Below the pieces are notes generated by a model. It was given only the letters and a program-made list of their open reading frames with translations. It had not been told where the DNA came from and searched no databases. From assembly GCA_011800155.1 (NCBI GenBank), contig CM022370.1:1178001-1242000 (forward strand): a stretch of 64,000 nt of DNA, in the 5' to 3' direction. This stretch comes from Flammulina velutipes. Its lineage: Eukaryota > Basidiomycota > Agaricomycetes > Agaricales > Physalacriaceae. How positions within the stretch are numbered: position 1 is the first letter of the stretch; each line of letters opens with the position of its first letter. A program made the position numbers and the translations under genes. Below are positions 58,107-64,000 of this stretch, piece by piece.

Positions 58107-59351
58107 TCAGACAGAACTCGTCGCTTGTGTGCTACTTCCCAATTCTTTGGATACGCCTTCCTCCTCCATCACACCAGACGGAGTCATCGATCTAAATGTG
58201 CTCAGATGTGTCACTGGTGTCTTGTCGATTGGAGGACGGTTGAAGTCCATCGTTGACATCTTCTCCAAATGAGTGTCCTTCGTCCACCCACGGCCCTCTG
58301 CAAGTCGATAGATAATGAGGTAGCCCGCGATTTGCTTCAAGACTCGCATCAGATTATGGCGGCTAGTTCAAGACGTTTGACACTCACCTGCGCAGCCGAT
58401 GCGAAACCAAAGAATACCTGATTCGAGGGATGGCTCACCCCGTACGTGATTAAGAAAATCAGCGCGAACACAGAGTATAGTGCTGCCGACTCGACTATAA
58501 TCGTGAGTAATGAAACATAGTCTTTTGCGTGGTCGGAAGGAAGAGTTTTGAGAACACGTCGACGATACAGGAGCAGCCGGACGGCGATGAGGACTGTGAG
58601 AATAATGTTTGCTCCCAATGAGAGAGCATAGTAAGAAGTTCCATATGCGAGGGGAAGCACGCTGTACATCGAAAGGCCCGGTTGGCTTGATTGTAGAGTC
58701 CATAGCGTGCCGAGGACTAAAGTTTGTGAGCTTAGCATATGATTCTGATCAGAAAGACTTTGTGCGGCCTCACCGAAAGATGCCAGAACAACAATCCCAG
58801 GAAACAATGTTACGATGTAGGCGGCTACCCTTCCCGACGCTGTCCATATAACCCAACAACGCCATAGCTTGTAAAACGTGTATCAGCGTCTAGTACTGCG
58901 CCATCGGAGGAATACTATACCACAAGAAGATCCGAAAGGAAGGTGAGAATGAAAAGTGTGGCGTAAAACATAACATTGACGGCAAGTTGTTGAGTGTCGA
59001 GGAAGTATTGCCAGGGGCCGCCGGGATAATTTCTATTATCAATGTAGATCATCTGAACGGTGTTGGCTTGGACGCCGACAAAGGTGATCTCGATCGACAT
59101 GAGGAGCATGATGTAGGCGAGAAGGATTAGCGAAAATCGGTTTTTATCGCGTTGCTGCCAGAGGTAGAGAGCACACGAGAAGAAGAGAACGACCTGGATA
59201 CCTGTCGGTCGATTTCGTCTGTAAGACTGTTGAAACGCAGAAAGATGGCGAGAAACATACCCAAGCCCAATCCGCAGATGAGGTCTCCTGCCATGAAGTA
59301 CCTCTCGAGGAGGATGGTTTCATAAGGTTCATCGGGGCCGTAGTATGTCAT
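58107..59351 (-). CDS. Seven-helix membrane protein of Agaricomycete type
   Basis: Read leftward from 59351 (MTYYGPDEPYETILLERYF). The helices are AGDLICGLGLGMFLAIFL; FFSCALYLW; FSLILLAYIMLLMSIEITFV; LAVNVMFYATLFILTFLSDL; a segment with RCWVIWTASGRVAAYIVTLF; YALSLGANIILTVLIAVRLL; and SAALYSVFALIFLITYG with FFGFASAAQ. YRRRVLKTLPSDHAKDY is the cytoplasmic loop. The last exon begins at an intron acceptor with IAGYLIIYRLAEGRG, followed by a soluble tail ending SSTQATSSV. The LWRCW-IW segment after helix 4 recurs in a large family of mushroom receptor-like proteins of unknown ligand. No G-protein motif can be assigned. Confidence 0.78.
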
Positions 59352-59926
59352 TTTGAGAAGAGCACTGAGTGGTAAAGGGTTAGTGGATGAGGATGAAGGT
59401 ATACTCGCCCTCGAAGTTCTTTTAACAAGACAACAAAAGCATGCGTGGGACCTCGATGATTGACAGCAGACGATAGGAACCCGCGCATTGTTGAATTGTC
59501 TCAATGATTCGCTCCCACGTAGATTAAGGGCGCGAAGTTTCGAAGATCTGCGTGAATCCCGGGGTTAAGACAAGTGAATAGGCCTACCTATGTCAACCAG
59601 TAGTCATTCATGCTCTAGTATGTAGCTTTGCAGACGGAGTCGCGTCGCTTGGACTTGCTGTTGCCAAAAGTAAGTTGACCGAGAACGGCGTTTGGCAGAA
59701 ATGTTCATCGCATAATAGAGAACTCTCGGATTCTGATTCTGTGATTGTTATCGATCAGTCAGAGTTACATGAGTCGTTCTGTGAGTGGAGGGATCAAGGC
59801 GGAACTGCAGAATCCTCCAAATGAATCTAACAGAATGACAGGTAGCTTGGTCCCCAACAACGTCAATACCATAAGCACATGAATAGTAGGCAAGTAAAGC
59901 ATGCCTTCAGTGGTTCTAATAGACCG
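59352..59926. other. Intergenic region
   Basis: About 575 bases between the start of the seven-helix gene and the stop of GPATCH1. No supported exon. Confidence 0.45.
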
Positions 59927-62723
59927 TTACATGAAGTCTATTGCACGTTTGCGTCCTTTCGCGGCGTCCGCCGAATCGGTCCCTAAGGTTGATGGCAAAG
60001 TAGACGCCACGATAGGTGGGGGAGCTTTCTCCACCCACATCGAGTCATCATCGTCTGCACTCCTGTTTTGTTTCCGTCTCTTCTTCTTTGGAGTAGGAGC
60101 AACGTCTGCACCTCCTTCCTCCTCCATAGCAAACGAAACCAGAACCTTCTTCTTCTCCTTGTCTTTCTTCTTCTTCTTCTTCTTCGCCGGATCCTTTTCA
60201 GAGTCTCGTTCCTTCGCCTTTCCTTCGCGCGGTATGAAGGTCGGTTTGAATGTGTTGATATCAACAGGTTCATCCGGGAAGATCGGCTTCGGCTTTTCTA
60301 GTGGGGGTTCGTCGACGTCCATCTCGTCCTTCTTAGATTCATTCGCCCCCTCGTCATCACTGTCCTCGTCATCACTAGCAAAGATCGCCTTGAAGATATC
60401 CATGGATGGCCGTTCGTAGGTCAATGTTTCTCTTCCTTGATTCTCGTCCTCGCCTAACCCTACGTTTCCTAAGTCTTTCTTACCCCCCGAGGTCGAAGTC
60501 GTAGACGGAGGAGGAAAGAAGGAGGCATCAGGCGCAGGCGTATGCGTAGGAACTTCAGGCGCGTCCGCAGCATCAGTCGGAGGACGCAGATCCTCTTCGG
60601 GAGGAGGATTGGGATCCTTTACGCCAAATCGCTTGCACAGTAGACGCGCAGGTTGCCACACCGTAGTCTCGCGAGTCATCAGCCCATACATCTCCATCTT
60701 CGCTGCGTGCTGCTTCGGGGTGAGGCTTTCTTCTAGTTTTCTCTTCTCTTCCTCCTCTTTAGCAACCATTTCCTCTGCAGATGGGACATGTAGTCCTTCA
60801 TGAATCTGAGGACCATGGTCGATCACTGTCGCGCTTGTGAAACGTCCTGCCATGGCACCAGAAACAGGCTTGAATATTTGAGCAGCTTTGGCATAATCTT
60901 CCAGTTCTTTGTTAAACTGTTCCATGTGCTGGCCGGGAATGGGCTTTAATGAGAACGATGAGGCCACAGGATCCACTTGAGATTGTAGGTACGCGTTGTA
61001 CCGGGCTTGCTTTCCCAGATCGGATGTAAAGGGCTTGAAACCCCTCAAAGCCGCGCTGGCTATATGGGGTTCAAGGTGAGGTACCGTGAGCGTTTGTGGC
61101 GCGGGGACGAAGTCAGCAGCGGCTCGAGGAACACCATCCGTTGCAATCTTCTGTATACGCTCACGATCCTTTGCCGACATGTATTCGAATATTGAACGTG
61201 TGGCTGCAGGCAAAGGTGTTTCTCCCAATATAGCACCTCTCTGTTAAGGGTTAATTGGAATGTGCGGGAAACGATACGTTTACATGCCTGGTCTGCTGTC
61301 GGTACAGATCTTTTCCATTCTTCATGGCTAGCAACGCCGTCTGCGGGACGCTTCAGGTTCTCTTTACCGTCTTGGCTTGTCCAAACTCTTTTAGGATCGG
61401 GCTTCCAGCCTCGGGGTACGTCAGGTAAAGGGTACCAACGATCGTCCAAAACAGGCCTGTCGGAAGGTACGAAGCCAGCAACTAAAGGTTTCCCGTCGTT
61501 GAATGCTCTTGAGGAAGACCTCTTGAGATGATAAGAAGACAGACTAGACATTCGTTGGAGGAATGACATACTATGTCCGGTTGCTTGCCCTTGCCTTCTC
61601 CGCTACCTATCGCGATGCTGTCTTCTTGTGGTCCATCACCGAAATCATAAGCCACCTTGTTGCGCGCCTGGGCACCACCATCGTAAATATCCAGGTCGTC
61701 TTCGTCTGCATCATTGAGGGCGCCCAGCCCAAAGCCAACTGTGCGAATTTCAGCGGTAGGAAGACGCGTTCGGCAAGCGTACATACCAGATATGTTAGGG
61801 CCAGATGGTTTCCTACTGTCAGATTTGACGCCAAGGCTCTCGTTCAGACTCATTCCTGGACTATACCCTAGTCCATGAAAATTGTCCTTCCGGGAGAAAG
61901 CAATGATGGGTGTATCACGACGGGGATACTTGTGCTTGTTCGCCTCTACGTCTGTTTCATCAACTTGAATGTCGTCGCTGGTCTTATCCAGACCGGTAGA
62001 CGCTTGTAAATCCTGAAGTTTTCTCTGGCGCAGTGAGAGACGCGGACCAATGCCCTGTCCAAACTTCCAGCCCATTTTCTTCAATATCCGGGCGCCAGCG
62101 GAATCTTGGGAAGGAGGAAGTATGGTCGCTTGTAGGACACTAGCTATGCTTCTACAAATTTATAAGGAACGATTTGCCGAAGAGCGACGCATGTACGCAC
62201 TCGTCTTCCGGATCCACGCTTTGTTGCTCAGCGTGAAATGCCATTTCATCTGTGTTGTCGACCAGATTCTTGCCGTCCTTGATGTCCTGCAAATCTTCTT
62301 CGTCCATAAAGTCTTCGGGGCGTGCAGCTTTCTGCTTCGCACGATCATTGCGTGAAGATATGAACGTTTGAGGTGCCCATCCTAGTCTCGTTAGACAAAG
62401 CCTTCGACATGAAGCATAATGCGTACCTTCCTTGGACCCGACACTATTGAAGTAGCCCGCCGAAAAGCCACCTGTGAACGCGCCATGCAGTCTTCGGCGA
62501 CCTTGCTCGTCGCGAACGTCTTGCTTCCACAATGGTACAAACTCGCCATTATCCTTCGACTTTTCAAGTGGTGGTAGTGGTGTCCCGATCTGTGCAGAGT
62601 CAGCGTTGAACGTAGCGTTGGTAACAACTTGAGATATACCAAACAAAAGTTCTCGTTGACCTTCGCGCTGCGCGTATCAACGCCCAAATCGCCCAGCTTT
62701 CGTTTGAGGCGACCAGTATTCAT
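59927..62723 (-). CDS. GPATCH1: G-patch domain protein GPATCH1 (TOUGH/DUF1604)
   Basis: A spliceosome-associated protein that uses its G-patch to stimulate a DEAH-box helicase (DHX35 in other eukaryotes). Read leftward from 62723 ([17 protein letters not shown]). The DUF1604 region has [39 protein letters not shown] and [15 protein letters not shown] joined to [12 protein letters not shown]. The G-patch is [19 protein letters not shown], followed by the basic helix [30 protein letters not shown] and [19 protein letters not shown] are also family-specific. The long last exon has [34 protein letters not shown] and [12 protein letters not shown]. It ends in acidic and lysine-rich low complexity ([16 protein letters not shown]) and GRKRAIDFM. 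Full length, about 830 residues. Confidence 0.92.
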
Positions 62724-62885
62724 CTTGCAGTAGTCATGGAACGAGGCAAAAGGCTAGCCAAAGCAAGCACAAGGGTCGACCGGCAGGCATCAAGTCACGT
62801 CACACATTGTTATGTAACTCGACGCCACACTAGCGAGATACCTCCAGAATGATGACACAATGCGACAGAAAATGTATTCATTAAG

Positions 62886-64000
62886 CTAGTTAATCTGCGC
62901 ATCTGTAAATTCGGTCTTCCCAACTCCACATCGTTCATTATCGGGGTTACGCAAATCAATGTCCACGTACACCCTCTCCAAAAATGGCATGCCCAAAATT
63001 ATATCGTAAGGATTAGAATCATCCACCTTCGTAACACGAAGATTCAATGCCGTCTCATCATCCGGGTTCGTCGCAGCCATGTCTGTATGTCCGCCACCCA
63101 GCTGATATGGAATCTTTTGTGCAAAAGGATTCAAGTCAATAGGCTCTATTCCAGGTATCGATACCTGTAAATTTCCCATTGCCTGGAAATTGTTGAACGA
63201 TGTCGATGTTCTGTCACTGTCCTCGTGCCGAGTAGCACGTGCGGCCAGCACATACGCGTTCAATGCGTCCGTCTTGAGTTCCAAATCGCTTGTGCCGCTG
63301 TCTATAAGTGCCTTCCCGTGCGTTATCAGCATGCCATTCATGCTGAGAGTGACGGAATCGAAACCCAAGTTGTTGTATCTGCGGGCATCACCGTCACCTA
63401 TGAAATTTCTGAGCTCGGTTCATGAACTACAGCCGATACAAAGAACAAAAGAGCGTACGTGTACGACAAATTTCCACTCAAGGCAGGATCAACCCCTCCC
63501 CAAACACAACGTTTCGATCCATTTACACCCATAGGACGATAGTTCAGACCAAATCTCTTTAGAATGACACCTGTATCTGCCATCTTTTGCAAGAGAGAGG
63601 GCGGGTCCCCCTCGGACTCGGCCAGCCTGCATTTCCGTTGTTATAGATCTTACTTCAGCCAAATCTTGTAAACGTACCCGAGGATTCCATCCCATATATC
63701 CCTGTGTGTATAGTCACCGGTTAGCGTTCCCACGGACACAATATACAGGTGAACACTTACGTGTCGTTAGAATCTACCACACCGAATTTAAACACCTTCC
63801 GTTTCACCTCCAACTTATTCGCGATGGTAATTTTTGCAGTGTATTTTTCTCCACGTACTTCGGCGTTATCAGCGTATTCTGCGCTCTTGCCATCGCCGTT
63901 AGAGAATAAACCAGTTGCACTGACTAATGTAGACCTACAAATGACCCCAAAGGCTTCCCGATGTTCGCGTCGGACGGGATAGCAGATCTCTTGATGAATG
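62886..64000 (-). CDS. A1-family aspartic protease (5' end outside window)
   Basis: A paralogue of the gene at 56728, on the opposite strand and cut by the right edge, so the signal peptide and first DTG motif are not visible. Reading leftward from the edge: FIKRSAIPSDANIGKPLGSF, an intron, SAEYADNAEVRGEKYTAKIT, VFKFGVVDSNDT, GYMGWNPRVRLQDL, then MADTGVILKRFGLNYRPMG and CVWGGVDPALSGNLSYT. The second lobe has NFIGDGDARRYNNLGFDSVT and ALIDSGTSDLELKTDAL, the normal second DSGTS active site. It ends PYDIILGMPFLERVYVDIDL and CGVGKTEFTDAQIN. Intron positions match the other copy. Probably an active secreted endopeptidase. Confidence 0.85.

Noticed and set aside
59901..60419. 172-codon open frame on the plus strand opposite GPATCH1
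   Set aside because: A mirror of the acidic and lysine-rich low-complexity codons of GPATCH1. It is a Ser/Phe-run protein with no motif.
1..64000. A secondary-metabolite or other dedicated multi-gene system
   Set aside because: The reductase, MBOAT protein, permease and peroxidase are widely separated by housekeeping genes. No synthase, P450 group or shared regulatory motif was found.

Overview
The window reads as nuclear DNA of a filamentous basidiomycete, most likely an Agaricomycete (mushroom-forming fungus). Nearly every gene is broken by introns of about 45-70 nt with fungal GTRNGT donors and YAG acceptors. Genes are dense and on both strands. Several families are typical of Agaricomycetes: DUF6534-type membrane proteins, F-box/leucine-rich proteins, a secreted DyP peroxidase, a wax-synthase-like MBOAT protein and A1 aspartic proteases. 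I see no rRNA, CRISPR array, intact transposon or virus. Exon structures below were rebuilt by hand from reading frame, splice signals and family similarity. Outer coordinates are more reliable than individual junctions.

Layout. 1-5.5 kb: a metallo-beta-lactamase-fold (persulfide dioxygenase-like) gene cut by the left edge, a GAL80-like oxidoreductase and a type II phosphatidylinositol 4-kinase. 5.6-10.2 kb, minus strand: a CUS2/Tat-SF1 splicing factor, a mitochondrial complex I 21.3 kDa-type subunit, an AIM9-like mitochondrial phosphotransferase, and a decayed partial copy of the complex I gene lying in the AIM9-like upstream region. 10.5-22 kb: an UPF0643-like protein, a wax-synthase-like protein, a DUF6534 protein with an 11-nt microexon, a MAG1-like DNA glycosylase, an amidohydrolase and a small secreted protein. 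23-27 kb: an amino acid permease and PER1. 27.6-29.7 kb: two tandem secreted DUF3237-like genes. 29.8-38.7 kb: an SRPK-like kinase, a long protein of unknown function, a tiny basic protein gene and the mRNA 3'-end endonuclease YSH1/CPSF73. 39-47.8 kb: a small four-helix membrane protein, ataxin-3, two F-box-type proteins, a medium-chain reductase and an unknown gene. 48.8-52.8 kb: UPF3 and a coiled-coil protein with an HPD motif. 53.9-64 kb: DyP peroxidase, two A1 aspartic protease paralogues on opposite strands, a seven-helix membrane protein and GPATCH1.

The genes do not form one pathway. RNA-processing genes are over-represented (CUS2, SRPK-like kinase, YSH1, UPF3, GPATCH1), but they are interspersed with unrelated genes and nothing shows co-regulation. 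The most unusual signals are: the complex I promoter/exon-1 duplication upstream of a second mitochondrial gene; the 57-bp spacing between the complex I gene and the splicing factor gene; an aspartic protease whose second active-site motif has changed; a stop codon that overlaps a splice donor; and two gene-poor intervals with coding-like relics.
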